Assembly: GCF_003116585.1 (NCBI RefSeq)
Contig: NZ_QEHM01000001.1
Location: 744,001 to 808,000, forward strand
DNA length: 64,000 nucleotides
Direction of reading: 5' to 3'
Source of the DNA: Albibacillus kandeliae
GTDB taxonomy: Bacteria > Pseudomonadota > Alphaproteobacteria > Rhodobacterales > Rhodobacteraceae
Under the pieces are notes generated by a model that worked only from the letters and a program-made list of their open reading frames with translations, did not search any database and was not told where the DNA came from. This document shows positions 14,103 to 23,940 of the stretch, one piece after another; the first letter of the stretch is position 1, and each line of letters begins with the position of its first letter. A program made the position numbers and the translations under genes.

Positions 14103-16299
14103 GAAGAGGTTTTCCGTCCGCTTCGCTGCAGTTGGGGGAGCTCAGCTGCAGGCGGAGTTTCGCGGTATCGGAGTGTCTGGCCAAGAGGCGCTGAAGAGCG
14201 TCACTGACGCCGCTTACGTCACCTCTGCGGGGTTGGAGGCCGTCGAGGTGAAGGCGCTGCAGGCTCGCCAGCGCCACGAAGAGATGGCTGTCGCCGCCGC
14301 GCGTGGCGCTGCGGGAATGAGGTCCTCCGCAGTCGCCGCATCAGGTCTGGCGGATCAGATCAATCGCATGGTGGGCGTCAGCCCTGCAATCGGCCAGAGC
14401 ACGGCTGAATATCTGCGCCAAGGGCAGGCGCTCGACGACCTGCGGGCCAAGTTCAACCCGGTGTTCAGCGTCATCCGGCAGTACCGCTCGGAGGTGTCGG
14501 AAATTCGCTCGGCGCACCTCGAGGGTGCCTTGTCGGCTGACGAAATGGCTGCGGCGATCTCCCGGGCGCGCACCGCCTCCCTCAACAGCATCGCGGCCTT
14601 CAAGGGGCAAACGCGCACTGTTCAACAGCTCTCGACTGCCACCCGGGCGACGTCCTTCAGGATGCAGCAGCTCTTCTACCAGGTGAACGATATCGGTGTT
14701 TCGCTCGCCGGTGGGATGAACCCTCTTCTGGTTCTTGCTCAGCAGGGGACGCAGATCGCGCAAATCTATGGTGCCGGCAATGGCGGCCTAGGCGGTCTCT
14801 TCAAGGATCTTGGGCGTGTCGTGGGCGGGGTTGTTACCCGGTTTGCTCCGCTTGCTGTGGCCGTGGGGCTCGGTTCCGTGGCGGTGGCTGGGCTTACCCA
14901 TGAGATCAACGATGCGCAGAAAGTGACGGTCGGTTTTGGGGACACTGCGCTTGCAGTCTTTCAGGTCATCGGCCGTGGAATTCGAGACTGGATCAAGCCA
15001 GCGGTCGACGCGATCTCCGGCTGGTTCTCTACGGTTTGGGATGAGGTGGTCGAAGGCGTGGTCTGGGCCGGCAACGGGGTGATCAAGGGCATTCAGCTGG
15101 TTGTAGAGGATATCAAATACGCGATCACTGTCGTCCCGAGTGCCTTCGACAGTGCTTGGCAGAAGGCCAAGGGCTACGTGTTCTACGCGCTGAACGATAT
15201 GACCTCTGGCCTCTACAAGTTCCTCGAAGAGGTGACATCTGGCCTCAACTCGGTGTTTGGGACGAGCCTTGCTGCCCCTCAGGGGCTGAACAGCGCGTCG
15301 ACCTACTTCAACGAGGTCGGTAACGACGCGATGGTGGCGAGCGACGCGGCCACGAAGAGATATGCTGAAGGTCTGCAGGCCTATCGGGACCGGCAAAACG
15401 CAATCCTGAACAGCGATCCTCTGGGCGAATTCTACACTTCGGTGCAGGGCCAGGCGGTCAAGAATGCGAAGAACAGGAAGGATGAGGACGCCAAGGGGGG
15501 CCAGAAGGATCAAGTCGACGCGCTTGTGAAGTCGCTCAAGAATGAGTTGGCGGTGTTGCGTGAAACCGATCCCATCAAGAAGCAGATGCTCGAGTATGCC
15601 GACAAGCTCACCGGGGCAACCGACGCTCAGAAGAAGCAGGTTCGTGATCTCGTCATCGAGCTCGACAAGGAAAAGAACGGCTGGGGCGCTGTCACGAGGG
15701 CTCTGGCTGAGTACGCCGAGGATGCAAAGCGTGTCGGCTCTGATATCGGAGATGCCCTCGTCGGTGGTTTCAAGAGTGCCGAGGGTGCCTTCCGCGAGTT
15801 CGTAAGCACTGGCAAAACGGACTTCAAGAGCCTGATCCAGTCCATGGTCGCGGATCTCGCGGTGCTGAAGTTCAGGCAGACCATCCTGGGACCTGTCGCC
15901 GACTTCCTGTCCGGAGGCGGGCTTAGCAACGCGGTCGCAAGCCTGTTCCACTCTGGTGGTGTCGTCGGGGCTGGTGGGTCACCAAGAAGCGTTCCTGCCG
16001 AGCTGTTCCTTGGTGCGAAGCGATATCACTCCGGAGGCGATGTCCTGGCGCACGACGAGGTGCCAGCCATCCTGCAAACCGGCGAGCGTGTTCTCTCACG
16101 TAGCGAGGTCGCACGCGGCGCAAGTCAGGGAGGCGTCACCCGTGTCCTGATCGACCTCGGAGAGGGGCTGGTGGCAACCATCCTCGAGCAGGCCAACAAC
16201 ACTGCAGTGCAGATCAGCCAGTCCGGCTTCAGCCAATTCAGTCGCGATGTCCTCCCGGTCCGCGTCCAGGAAATCAACAAGAACCCGCGCCGGAGGTAA
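14095..16299 (+). CDS. tail tape measure protein
   Basis: A 734-residue protein (lambda H has 853). The N-terminal half is Ala-rich and helical, with coiled-coil stretches and a conserved SFRMQQLFYQVNDIGVSLAG segment (about 182-201). Hydrophobic segments lie near 235-265 (GGVVTRFAPLAVAVGLGSVA). The C-terminal part has a glycine-rich section with a YHSGGDVLAHDEVPAIL motif common in tape measure C-termini. It would set tail length, at roughly 110 nm if 0.15 nm per residue applies. Its start overlaps the T frame by 8 bases. Confidence 0.9.
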   Translation: MREKRFSVRFAAVGGAQLQAEFRGIGVSGQEALKSVTDAAYVTSAGLEAVEVKALQARQRHEEMAVAAARGAAGMRSSAVAASGLADQINRMVGVSPAIGQSTAEYLRQGQALDDLRAKFNPVFSVIRQYRSEVSEIRSAHLEGALSADEMAAAISRARTASLNSIAAFKGQTRTVQQLSTATRATSFRMQQLFYQVNDIGVSLAGGMNPLLVLAQQGTQIAQIYGAGNGGLGGLFKDLGRVVGGVVTRFAPLAVAVGLGSVAVAGLTHEINDAQKVTVGFGDTALAVFQVIGRGIRDWIKPAVDAISGWFSTVWDEVVEGVVWAGNGVIKGIQLVVEDIKYAITVVPSAFDSAWQKAKGYVFYALNDMTSGLYKFLEEVTSGLNSVFGTSLAAPQGLNSASTYFNEVGNDAMVASDAATKRYAEGLQAYRDRQNAILNSDPLGEFYTSVQGQAVKNAKNRKDEDAKGGQKDQVDALVKSLKNELAVLRETDPIKKQMLEYADKLTGATDAQKKQVRDLVIELDKEKNGWGAVTRALAEYAEDAKRVGSDIGDALVGGFKSAEGAFREFVSTGKTDFKSLIQSMVADLAVLKFRQTILGPVADFLSGGGLSNAVASLFHSGGVVGAGGSPRSVPAELFLGAKRYHSGGDVLAHDEVPAILQTGERVLSRSEVARGASQGGVTRVLIDLGEGLVATILEQANNTAVQISQSGFSQFSRDVLPVRVQEINKNPRRR

Positions 16300-16302
16300 C
16301 GG

Positions 16303-16959
16303 ATGCCACTTTCGTTTCCGCTCGATCGCGACACCTTTCTGGGTGCAGCGCGGATCACCGAGCAGACCTTCTACCTCTCCGAGAATGTCGAGATTTCCGG
16401 CTTGGGGGATGGATCGATCATCCGCGACGACCTGGGCCCGCGCCTTTGGCGGGGCAGCTGCATGGTTGAACATGCCAGCCTCGCCGAAGGTCGCAGGCTC
16501 TCGTCCCAGATCGCGCTCCTGCAGGCCACCGGCGCATCCTTCCTCGCTTGGGACATCTCCTGCACCGCGCCGGCGGCCGATCCCGATGGCTCCAACCTCT
16601 CCGGGTCCTCGCCAGTCATCTATCAGCTCGAGAGCAACAACCGCGAAATGCGGATCTCCGGCCTGCCGGTCGGCTATGAACTGACGCCGGGCGACATGCT
16701 TTCGTTCACCTACGGCAGCAGCCCGATCCGCTACGCCCTGCACAGCGTCGTCACCGGCGCCGTGGCGTCCGGAGATGGGATCACACCTCTCTTCGAGGTG
16801 GTGCCGCCTCTCCGTCCCGGCGCTGCCGTCTCGGCCCCAGTCGAGCTTCTGCGCCCGTTCTGCAAGGCGGTCATCGTTCCGTCCTCGGCGCAGCCGTTCA
16901 CCGCCCGCAACGTCAAGAAGCGCGGCTTGTCCTTCGAATTCGTCCAGACCCTGCGTTGA
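16303..16959 (+). CDS. tail-tip component (lambda M/L position)
   Basis: A 218-residue protein directly after the tape measure gene. It is beta-rich, without signal peptide or membrane segment. The beginning (PLSFPLDRDTFLGAARIT) and the SLAEGRRLSSQIALLQATG stretch resemble distal-tail or tail-tip proteins of related siphophages, but I cannot assign a specific family. Position after H suggests a role like lambda M or a distal tail ring. It starts 3 bases after the tape measure stop, so it belongs to the same translation unit. Confidence 0.65.
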   Translation: MPLSFPLDRDTFLGAARITEQTFYLSENVEISGLGDGSIIRDDLGPRLWRGSCMVEHASLAEGRRLSSQIALLQATGASFLAWDISCTAPAADPDGSNLSGSSPVIYQLESNNREMRISGLPVGYELTPGDMLSFTYGSSPIRYALHSVVTGAVASGDGITPLFEVVPPLRPGAAVSAPVELLRPFCKAVIVPSSAQPFTARNVKKRGLSFEFVQTLR

Positions 16960-16962
16960 TCC

Positions 16963-17631
16963 ATGCGTACATTTGATCCTGCCGTCCTCGCTCAGTTCGC
17001 GGCCCGCGAGGGTATTGCTGCCGGCCTGCTTGTCTGGATCGAGGCGAAGAACCGGGAGACCTCGGAACTGGAGGCCATTGGTCTCTGGACGGGTGTCGAT
17101 CACTTCGAGTTCTCGATCGGGGGGCAGTCCCGGACCTACTATGGGGCCGGGACACTGCTCAGGACTGACCCGCTCGATTCCGTGGTTGGCCTCAGTGTGC
17201 GCAGTCAAACACTCGTCTTTTCTTCTATCGCGCCTGAGGTTCAGCAGGCGCTGCGCGGATATGACCCCCGGCTGGCGCCAGCCGAGATGCACATGGCCTA
17301 CTTCGACAAGATGACGGGCAACCTGCTGGCCGAACCGATGCGCGTCTTCAAGGGTCTGGTGAACACTGTCGAAATTGTCACCCCGGCCGCCGGCGGTGCT
17401 GCAGAGGCGACAGTGGAATTACTCAGCGCCTCCTACAGGCTGACCAAGTCGCTCGCGGTGAAAAAGTCGGACCAGAGCCTTCTGGCGCGCAGCCCGACAG
17501 ACAAGTTCCGGCAGTACACAGCCGTTGCGGGTTCGATCGAGACGATCTGGGGTGGTCTCAAAGCCGCCAAGCCGGGCACCGGATCGGAGGAGAAGGAAGA
17601 GACACCGCGCCGTGAGGACCCGGGTCGATGA
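16963..17631 (+). CDS. tail-tip hub component (lambda L position)
   Basis: A 222-residue protein, close to lambda L (232), between the M/L-position gene and the K-like gene. It reads as a beta-rich virion protein with an early helix (PAVLAQFAAREGIAAGLLVW) and a terminal charged tail rich in Glu and Arg. A DUF2163-like phage hub protein is a possibility. Lambda L carries an iron-sulfur cluster, but I see no Cys here, so that property is not conserved. The end overlaps the next gene by 4 bases. Confidence 0.65.
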   Translation: MRTFDPAVLAQFAAREGIAAGLLVWIEAKNRETSELEAIGLWTGVDHFEFSIGGQSRTYYGAGTLLRTDPLDSVVGLSVRSQTLVFSSIAPEVQQALRGYDPRLAPAEMHMAYFDKMTGNLLAEPMRVFKGLVNTVEIVTPAAGGAAEATVELLSASYRLTKSLAVKKSDQSLLARSPTDKFRQYTAVAGSIETIWGGLKAAKPGTGSEEKEETPRREDPGR

Positions 17632-18032
17632 AGCGGCTCCCCGACTGGAAACCGCGGCTCATGAGCTATCTCGTGCGCGCTGCGCGGCGGCCGTTCAAGG
17701 AAGGCGAGCACGATTGCGCCCTGTTCCTTGCGGGCGGTGTCGAGGCCATGACGGGCGAAGACTATGCCGCGCCCTATCGCGGGCGCTACAGCACAACCCT
17801 CGGCGGTCTCCGCATCCTTAAGAAGGACGGGTTCGAGGACCACGTCGCACTCGCCGCGCATCATCTGAAGGAGAAGCCTGTCGCCTTCGCCGGTGTCGGC
17901 GACGGCGCGGCAGTGCCTACGTCCGATGGCCCAGCCTTAGGTATCGTCCAGGGGGAAGGCATCTACCTGCTGACCCCTGCGCGGATTGCTATCTACCCGC
18001 TCCTGCGGGCCCACAAAGTATTCGAGGTCTGA
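17628..18032 (+). CDS. tail-tip NlpC/P60-like protein (K-like; DUF6950-type)
   Basis: A 134-residue protein at the lambda K position, starting inside the previous stop (ATGA). It carries EGEHDCALF with Cys30, the start of an NlpC/P60-type peptidase core, so it could cut cell-wall peptides during entry. The usual second catalytic His after Gly is not evident near the GIVQGEGIYLL segment, so activity is uncertain. I recall the family as DUF6950, from memory only. It lacks the N-terminal JAB domain of lambda K. Confidence 0.7.
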   Translation: MKRLPDWKPRLMSYLVRAARRPFKEGEHDCALFLAGGVEAMTGEDYAAPYRGRYSTTLGGLRILKKDGFEDHVALAAHHLKEKPVAFAGVGDGAAVPTSDGPALGIVQGEGIYLLTPARIAIYPLLRAHKVFEV

Positions 18033-18033
18033 G

Positions 18034-21000
18034 ATGCCCCCAGTCGCAGCATTCGTCGTAGGAGCAATTGGCGGTGGCGCTGCCGCAGCAGTCACTGCCT
18101 CTACGTTTCTCACGAATGCCTGGCTGGCCGGCGCGACCTTCGGCAAGTTCCTGACGACGACATTCGTTGGCAAGCTTCTCTCGACGGTCGCGATCTCCGC
18201 CCTGTCCGTCGCGCTTCAGAGCGGTCCGGCGGCTGCGCGGGATCCGGGAATTCGAACCGAGCAGACGATGACCGGTGCTACAACGCCGGCTTCGTTCATC
18301 CTTGGCAAGTACGCGACCGAGGGCAAGTTCGTCGCGCCGCCGATGACCTACAAGAAGTGGAACGACGTCCCGAACGCTCTGCTCGTTTACGTGATCGAGT
18401 TGGGCGACGTTCCAGGCCAGACCCTTGAAGGCATCCAGGTGAACGGTGAGCCGGTCCCGATCGGCGAGGAAGAGTTCACCGACGGGCAGGGCATTACCCA
18501 CGGATTTCCGCTTGGGGACAAATACGACGGCTATGGCTGGGTCACTTATTACGATGGCACCCAGACCACCGCTGACCAGAGGCTCGTCGACAACTTCGGA
18601 GAGGACCCGGACCGGCCGTGGACGGCTGACATGGTGGGCTCCGGCATCTGCTATGCTGTCGTCACCTTCAGGCATAGCCGCAAGCTGTTTTCTGGTAGCT
18701 TCCCATCCGTCCGGTTCATCATGGGCGGCATTCCTCTCTACGACCCGCGCAAGGATTCCACGGTCGGCGGCACCGGCAGTCATCGTTGGAATGATCCCTC
18801 GACGTGGGAGCAGAGCGAAAACAACTACGTCCAGTCCTACAATATCATGCGCGGCATCGAACTGCCGAGTGGCGATGTTTGGGGCGGAGGCTTCGATGAA
18901 GAGGATTTGCCTCTCTCGAACTGGTTCGCCGCCATGAACGCCGCCGACGCACAGGTTGAGGCCGAGGCGGACGTCTACGAGAATGCCTACCGCTCAAGCT
19001 ACGAAGTCTTCGTCTCGGATGAGCCGGCATCGGTGCTCGAGGAGCTGCTGAAGGCCGGGGCGGGGCAGGTCTGCGAGATTGGGGGCGTGTGGAAGGCGCG
19101 CTGCGGCGGTCCGGGGCTGCCAGTGTACTTTTTCTCGGATGAGGATGTGAACGTCCGGGAAAGCCAGCACTTCGATCCTTTTCCTGGCATCACCGAGATC
19201 TACAATGGCGTGCATGGCAGCTTCCCTGATCCGGACAGCGCCTGGAACGTTAATGAGGCACCCCCGCGCTACAATGAAACCTACGAGGCTGAGGATGGGG
19301 GAAAAAGGCTGGTCGCGGATCTGACGCTTGCGGCCGCGCCATATGCCAAGCAGGTGCAGCGCCTCATGGTCAGCTACATCGAGGAAGAGCGCCGGATGCG
19401 CCGGCACAACCTCACGCTGGCCCCCGATGCCATCCCGCTCGAGCCGCTCGACTCGGTCTCCTGGACCAGCCTGCGCAACGGCTACACCTCGAAGGTGTTC
19501 GAGGTCGCGAAGATGGTTGACCCGCTGCTGACCAGTAAGCCGGCGGTGTCGTTGAAAGAGCGGGATTCCGGCGACTATGACTGGAACCCGGCCAGCGCCC
19601 TGCCGCAGCCCACGACGAGCCTTGTGGTGCAGCTGCCCGAACCGTTTACCGTGACGAACTGGACCCTGTCCGCCAGCACCGTGAAAGACGGGGGGGACAA
19701 CGATCGGCGCCCCGCGCTCAAGATCGAATGGAACGAGGCGGGCAAGGAGGAGGTGATCGGGATCACCTTCGAGGTCCGGTTGCCCGGGACCCTGTCCCCG
19801 GTATGTGACGGCACCGCGCTGCGCGGGCCAGTCGGCCAGGTCAAGACGTCCGAGGGGATCGTAAAGCAGACCACCTACGAGGCGCGGGTCAAACTGATCC
19901 CGCAGGATGGTCAGGACTCCGAGTGGTCGGACTGGGAAAGCGTCACCACTGGTAACGCGGGACTGACGGGAGACGACTTCGCTTCGGACGTGAGCGACTC
20001 CGCCGTCCCGACCGGCCTTGCGCTCTCCACGTCCCTACCGGCAGACGGGGTAGCCCATGTCGTTGCAACCTGGGCGGCGGCCGCCGGTGCGGTCAGCTAT
20101 GAACTCGGCATCACGGAATCGGGCGGAACTGAGGTTGTCTTCCCGGCGGCGGGCCTGCGTTACGAGTGGGTGACACGCCCGAACGTGGGCTTCTCGGTCC
20201 GGGTGCGCGGCGTCTCTGCACTGGGCAAGAAGTCCGCTTGGACATCCGCCTCTGCGATCACCAGTGCCGCCGACGCCACGCCGCCAGATGTGCCTGGCAC
20301 CCCGACGCTCAGCCCGGGCTTCGGGTCGATCTGGTTCGAGTTCACCGGCGTGACCAATGCCGACCTCTCGCACTACGAGGTCTGCTACAAGACGACGAGC
20401 ACTACGCCCGGCACGAACCCGACGTCGCCGGTGATCAAGACGCTCGCCACGCGGGGCGTCATTTCAGGCCTCGACAACGGCCAGACCCGCTATGTCTTCG
20501 TGCGGGCGGTGGATACTTCGGGAAACCGCTCCGCCTGGTCCGCCGGCGCGGCGGCCACGACCTCGGACGGTGTCGCGATCACCCCCGAGATGATCGAGGG
20601 CATCGTCAACGAAACCTCCTTCGCCAGCGGCATCGAGCCGGTCTCCATCGAAACCGGTGGATCGCTCCCGACTGTGAAGTCGACCAACACGATCTACTAC
20701 GGCGGCAAGCTCTACTACTGGGATGGGGCCGAATACGTTCTGAAGGTCGAGGCGGGCGACGTCATTGGCCAGCTGGTCGCGGGACAGATTGCGGCCGGTG
20801 CCATCGGCGTTGATCAGCTGGCCGCACATGCCATCGTGGCCAGCAAGGTGGGCGTCGGCGACTTCACCAACCTCTGGAAGGACGAGGACCAGACCGACAC
20901 GAGCTATATCTCCAACGCCAGCGCGACGTACCTCGGCAGCTTCAACGCATCTTTCCTGTCAACGAATGTGATCCGGGTGTCCGGAACCGCAGGTGTTGCT

Positions 21001-22779
21001 GCTTATGCACCCTCGGATGATGTGTTCGAGGTAGACCCCGACTATGTGGCGCCGGACGGTACGAGAGGGGAGCAGTTCTGGATCGACTTCACGGCCAGTA
21101 TCCAGAACGGAACGACCGGTGCCGCCCGGCTTCAGCTTCAGGTGAGCAACACGCCGGACTTCTCTGGCACCACCGCTTTTGTGGGTCTCGAGGCGACAAC
21201 CACTGGCGTGTCTCGGGTAAAGAACAGCCTGACGGTTCCATCGGACAGCAACGGTGACGGGACCGGCGCCAAGTTTCGTTATGCGCGGATCCGCTTGGTG
21301 AAGGGCGGCGACGGCACCGCGACGCAAGTCAACTTCGGTCGCATCGCGGTGCGGCGGAAGAACGCGGGCAACCTGGTCGTCGATGGCACGATCCGGAGCA
21401 ACCATCTGGTCACGGATACCGCGGTGATCACGGGCACCGCGCAGATCGCAAACGCCATCATCACGAACGCCAAGATCTCGGACCTGAGTGCCGCAAAGCT
21501 GACGGCCGGAACCACTCTCTCTGGATCTGTCCTCGTGTCTGGTACCGCGCTCTCGACGGTCGAGGCGCGCGCCGATGACCCCGGCGCCCGGATCAACGTC
21601 TACGCCGGCGCGACGAAGATCGACCCTGGCAAGATCACGATCTCGGGTTCGACCACGCTTGCCAACTGGCGCTACGGCACGGGCGGGACTTTTGACGCGA
21701 ACAACATCCAGGCCGGGACGGTCACGGCGAACAAGCTCCAGATCGGCCTGCGCGGCCTGAACATCACCGGCATCAGCTTCTCGCGCAGCGGTCAGGTGCT
21801 CAGCTGGACCAGCGGCAAGATCAAGTACATCGACAACAACGGGACGGAGAGCGTTCGCACCATCACGGCCGGAACCTACACCTATACGCCCGGATCGGGG
21901 GTCTATTACATCTACTGGACCCGAGGCGGCACCACCCTGCAGTCGTCCAACGACCTGACCGTCGCCAACACCGGCGAGAACGTGGTCATCTGCTCCTATG
22001 ATGGCGACGACCGGTTCAACCCGAACTATGGCCGCACAATCATCGACGGCGACTACATCGCGACGGGCGCCGTGGATGTCGACAAGATCGACACCATCAG
22101 CTTCTCGGCGGCCGGGCTCGCCGTGTTCGGTGGTGACCTGACGTCGACCGCCTTCGATGGGACCATCGACGGGTCTGGTGTGATTACCGACCGCGGCACA
22201 CAAGGCTGGGCGATCACCAGCGCGGGCTATGCCATCTTCACCGATAGCATTGACCGGATCGGCCTTCAGGAGGGCGCGGTAACCGACGGCGACGCCTTCT
22301 GGAACAACGGCTCGGTACAGCTGGTCGAGCAGGCCTTTGGGACCGTCATCACGCTCAGCGAGACATTCGAGAACTTCGTCTCCTATGCCAATCCCGGTGA
22401 CTATGTTGCCCCGAATGGTGACGTCCTGTTCACCATCAGCGCAACTGCGGAGGTGCGAAACCAGGAGGCATGGACGACCGAGGCTGGGGGCATCTTCACC
22501 TATCATGTTCGCCGGACCGGCTACATCATCCAGCACGCCACGAGGGTCAGCGGGACGTGGGGCAGCTGGATCACCATCTTCGACAGCGGCAGTGCCGAAA
22601 CGAACGCATGGGTGCAGCGGCAAGGCGTGGTGGAACGGGTCTATTACGACGTCGAGGACGTACGCTGGCGCTTCTATGCCTACGACGTCGAGGACACCGT
22701 CACTGTCTCCCAGGGCACCTATGACCGCGACAACGTCCGCAGGATCGGCCTGTCGGTCCTCTCTTCGCCGAGGAGGTGA
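18034..22779 (+). CDS. tail tip attachment protein (J-like; possible I-J fusion)
   Basis: A 1,581-residue protein. Residues 1-65 are hydrophobic and glycine-rich (VVGAIGGGAAAAVTASTFL), like the lambda gpI membrane-like segment. Residues about 80-560 form the J-type hub, with tail-tip sequences such as LVYVIELGDVPGQTLEGIQVNG. Two fibronectin-type III domains follow (about 660-850, ending in RYVFVRAVDTSGNRSAWSAG), then a long beta-rich fibre region with repeated INNGTI-like strands. It would contact the host receptor. The start at 18034 is 2 bases after the preceding stop. Confidence 0.9.
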   Translation: MPPVAAFVVGAIGGGAAAAVTASTFLTNAWLAGATFGKFLTTTFVGKLLSTVAISALSVALQSGPAAARDPGIRTEQTMTGATTPASFILGKYATEGKFVAPPMTYKKWNDVPNALLVYVIELGDVPGQTLEGIQVNGEPVPIGEEEFTDGQGITHGFPLGDKYDGYGWVTYYDGTQTTADQRLVDNFGEDPDRPWTADMVGSGICYAVVTFRHSRKLFSGSFPSVRFIMGGIPLYDPRKDSTVGGTGSHRWNDPSTWEQSENNYVQSYNIMRGIELPSGDVWGGGFDEEDLPLSNWFAAMNAADAQVEAEADVYENAYRSSYEVFVSDEPASVLEELLKAGAGQVCEIGGVWKARCGGPGLPVYFFSDEDVNVRESQHFDPFPGITEIYNGVHGSFPDPDSAWNVNEAPPRYNETYEAEDGGKRLVADLTLAAAPYAKQVQRLMVSYIEEERRMRRHNLTLAPDAIPLEPLDSVSWTSLRNGYTSKVFEVAKMVDPLLTSKPAVSLKERDSGDYDWNPASALPQPTTSLVVQLPEPFTVTNWTLSASTVKDGGDNDRRPALKIEWNEAGKEEVIGITFEVRLPGTLSPVCDGTALRGPVGQVKTSEGIVKQTTYEARVKLIPQDGQDSEWSDWESVTTGNAGLTGDDFASDVSDSAVPTGLALSTSLPADGVAHVVATWAAAAGAVSYELGITESGGTEVVFPAAGLRYEWVTRPNVGFSVRVRGVSALGKKSAWTSASAITSAADATPPDVPGTPTLSPGFGSIWFEFTGVTNADLSHYEVCYKTTSTTPGTNPTSPVIKTLATRGVISGLDNGQTRYVFVRAVDTSGNRSAWSAGAAATTSDGVAITPEMIEGIVNETSFASGIEPVSIETGGSLPTVKSTNTIYYGGKLYYWDGAEYVLKVEAGDVIGQLVAGQIAAGAIGVDQLAAHAIVASKVGVGDFTNLWKDEDQTDTSYISNASATYLGSFNASFLSTNVIRVSGTAGVAAYAPSDDVFEVDPDYVAPDGTRGEQFWIDFTASIQNGTTGAARLQLQVSNTPDFSGTTAFVGLEATTTGVSRVKNSLTVPSDSNGDGTGAKFRYARIRLVKGGDGTATQVNFGRIAVRRKNAGNLVVDGTIRSNHLVTDTAVITGTAQIANAIITNAKISDLSAAKLTAGTTLSGSVLVSGTALSTVEARADDPGARINVYAGATKIDPGKITISGSTTLANWRYGTGGTFDANNIQAGTVTANKLQIGLRGLNITGISFSRSGQVLSWTSGKIKYIDNNGTESVRTITAGTYTYTPGSGVYYIYWTRGGTTLQSSNDLTVANTGENVVICSYDGDDRFNPNYGRTIIDGDYIATGAVDVDKIDTISFSAAGLAVFGGDLTSTAFDGTIDGSGVITDRGTQGWAITSAGYAIFTDSIDRIGLQEGAVTDGDAFWNNGSVQLVEQAFGTVITLSETFENFVSYANPGDYVAPNGDVLFTISATAEVRNQEAWTTEAGGIFTYHVRRTGYIIQHATRVSGTWGSWITIFDSGSAETNAWVQRQGVVERVYYDVEDVRWRFYAYDVEDTVTVSQGTYDRDNVRRIGLSVLSSPRR

Positions 22780-22781
22780 GC

Positions 22782-23231
22782 ATGCCGCGCAGCGTCACAC
22801 TGGATGAGAACGACTTCGTCACCGTCGCAATGAACCGGACCGCCCCGGAAGGCAGTCTGGTCGCGGTGCACCCGAGCGAGTTCAGCGACCCGGCGACACA
22901 GGTCATCTGCGAGTTCAGGTGGAACCTCCTGACGGCGACCCGCTGCTGGCGCGAGATCAGGGCCGATGGGCTGCCCTACCTCACCCAGCGCCCTGACGGC
23001 CCGATCCCTGTGCTGCTGGATGCTACCACCGTGTTCATCGAGGCATGTCCGGAAGGCACGAAAATCCGGACCTTCGACCTGGTCGGAAACGAACTGATGG
23101 GCGAGCACACCGCGACCGAGGCGGAAGATGTCACGATCAGCCTGACCGATCCGGGCACCTATCAGATCGAGGTTGATGCTCCGGCGCCCTTCCTCGAGTC
23201 GCCAATCCTTCGCTTCGAGGTGACAGCATGA
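22782..23231 (+). CDS. hypothetical tail protein after J
   Basis: A 149-residue beta-rich protein immediately downstream of the J-like gene. ATG 22782 is chosen over a GTG at 22776 because AGGAGG lies at 22773-22778 with 5-base spacing, about the strongest ribosome-binding site in the region. The C-terminal half reads like an Ig-like or small fibre domain (TISLTDPGTYQIEVDAPAP). A fibre tip or side fibre part is plausible. It overlaps the next gene by 4 bases. Confidence 0.65.
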   Translation: MPRSVTLDENDFVTVAMNRTAPEGSLVAVHPSEFSDPATQVICEFRWNLLTATRCWREIRADGLPYLTQRPDGPIPVLLDATTVFIEACPEGTKIRTFDLVGNELMGEHTATEAEDVTISLTDPGTYQIEVDAPAPFLESPILRFEVTA

Positions 23232-23545
23232 CCGCGCTCAGTTTCTCCCGCTCGGCCGAGAGCCTTGCCCGGGACACCGACGCCCGGAAGGAAGTCGCCC
23301 GCGCCGAGTGCCGCCGGCGCATCCTGGCTGTCGCCAGCGAGGCCACGCAAATGAACATCATCGGGGCGTCAGCGTCCGGCGCCCTCGATCCCGCCGAGCA
23401 GCTGGCGTTTCAGGCATCGGTCCAGTGGATCAAGGATATGCGCGCCGCCTGGGAGCCGATGGCCGTCGCCGGGGACGATCCTGCTGATGACGCGAACTGG
23501 CCGGCACTGCCGACGGCCGTGGTGGACCTGGCCGCGCGCTTCTGA
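23228..23545 (+). CDS. hypothetical protein, possible fibre-assembly type
   Basis: A 105-residue, largely helical protein with an AERR-like basic first half and an acidic, proline-containing C-terminus. The stretch EQLAFQASVQWIKDMRAAW (about 54-72) recalls small tail-fibre assembly or capping proteins found after fibre genes, but the similarity is only in pattern. It is translationally coupled to the preceding gene through ATGA. Its place between fibre genes and lysis genes fits a chaperone role. Confidence 0.6.
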   Translation: MTALSFSRSAESLARDTDARKEVARAECRRRILAVASEATQMNIIGASASGALDPAEQLAFQASVQWIKDMRAAWEPMAVAGDDPADDANWPALPTAVVDLAARF

Positions 23546-23583
23546 ACGAAAACCAAGAGCAGACAAACTCACAGGAACTCAGC

Positions 23584-23940
23584 ATGAATGACTACTTCGG
23601 CGACGAGGCGCGCTGGATTGCGCGCGCGCTCGGCGCGGCGCTCGGGGTCATCGCTTCGATGATCATGGTGGCACCGGCGGGCACCAAGAATGCCTTCTAC
23701 CGCCTGTGGATAGGCATCGTGATGGGGGCGATCTTCTCCCCGATCGTCGATGACCTCTGGTTTCTCGGCGGCCTGGCCGGGGAAGACTTCGACCACACGC
23801 TTGCACGCTCGGCCGTGGCCGGCTTCTCGGTGTGGTTCATCCTCGAGTTTTCCGCGCGTCTCATGAGCAGCACCGACTGGATGGTGGAGCTCGCAAAGGA
23901 AGTTCTCCGGATCAATGCGAGAGGAGGGAAGGGGCAATGA
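23584..23940 (+). CDS. small membrane protein, holin candidate 1
   Basis: A 118-residue protein with three hydrophobic segments: about 14-30 (LGAALGVIASMIMVAPAG), 40-62 (LWIGIVMGAIFSPIVDDLWFLGG) and 76-92 (AVAGFSVWFILEFSARL). The short charged C-terminus (KEVLRINARGGKG) and location before the endolysin fit a class I or II holin. It resembles the DUF6107 group as I remember it, not checked. It overlaps the next membrane gene by 4 bases. Confidence 0.65.
   Translation: MNDYFGDEARWIARALGAALGVIASMIMVAPAGTKNAFYRLWIGIVMGAIFSPIVDDLWFLGGLAGEDFDHTLARSAVAGFSVWFILEFSARLMSSTDWMVELAKEVLRINARGGKGQ

Noticed and set aside
20959-22623. Minus-strand frame of 554 codons inside the J-like gene
   Set aside because: Shadow of the fibre region; the composition is not protein-like and there is no start signal.
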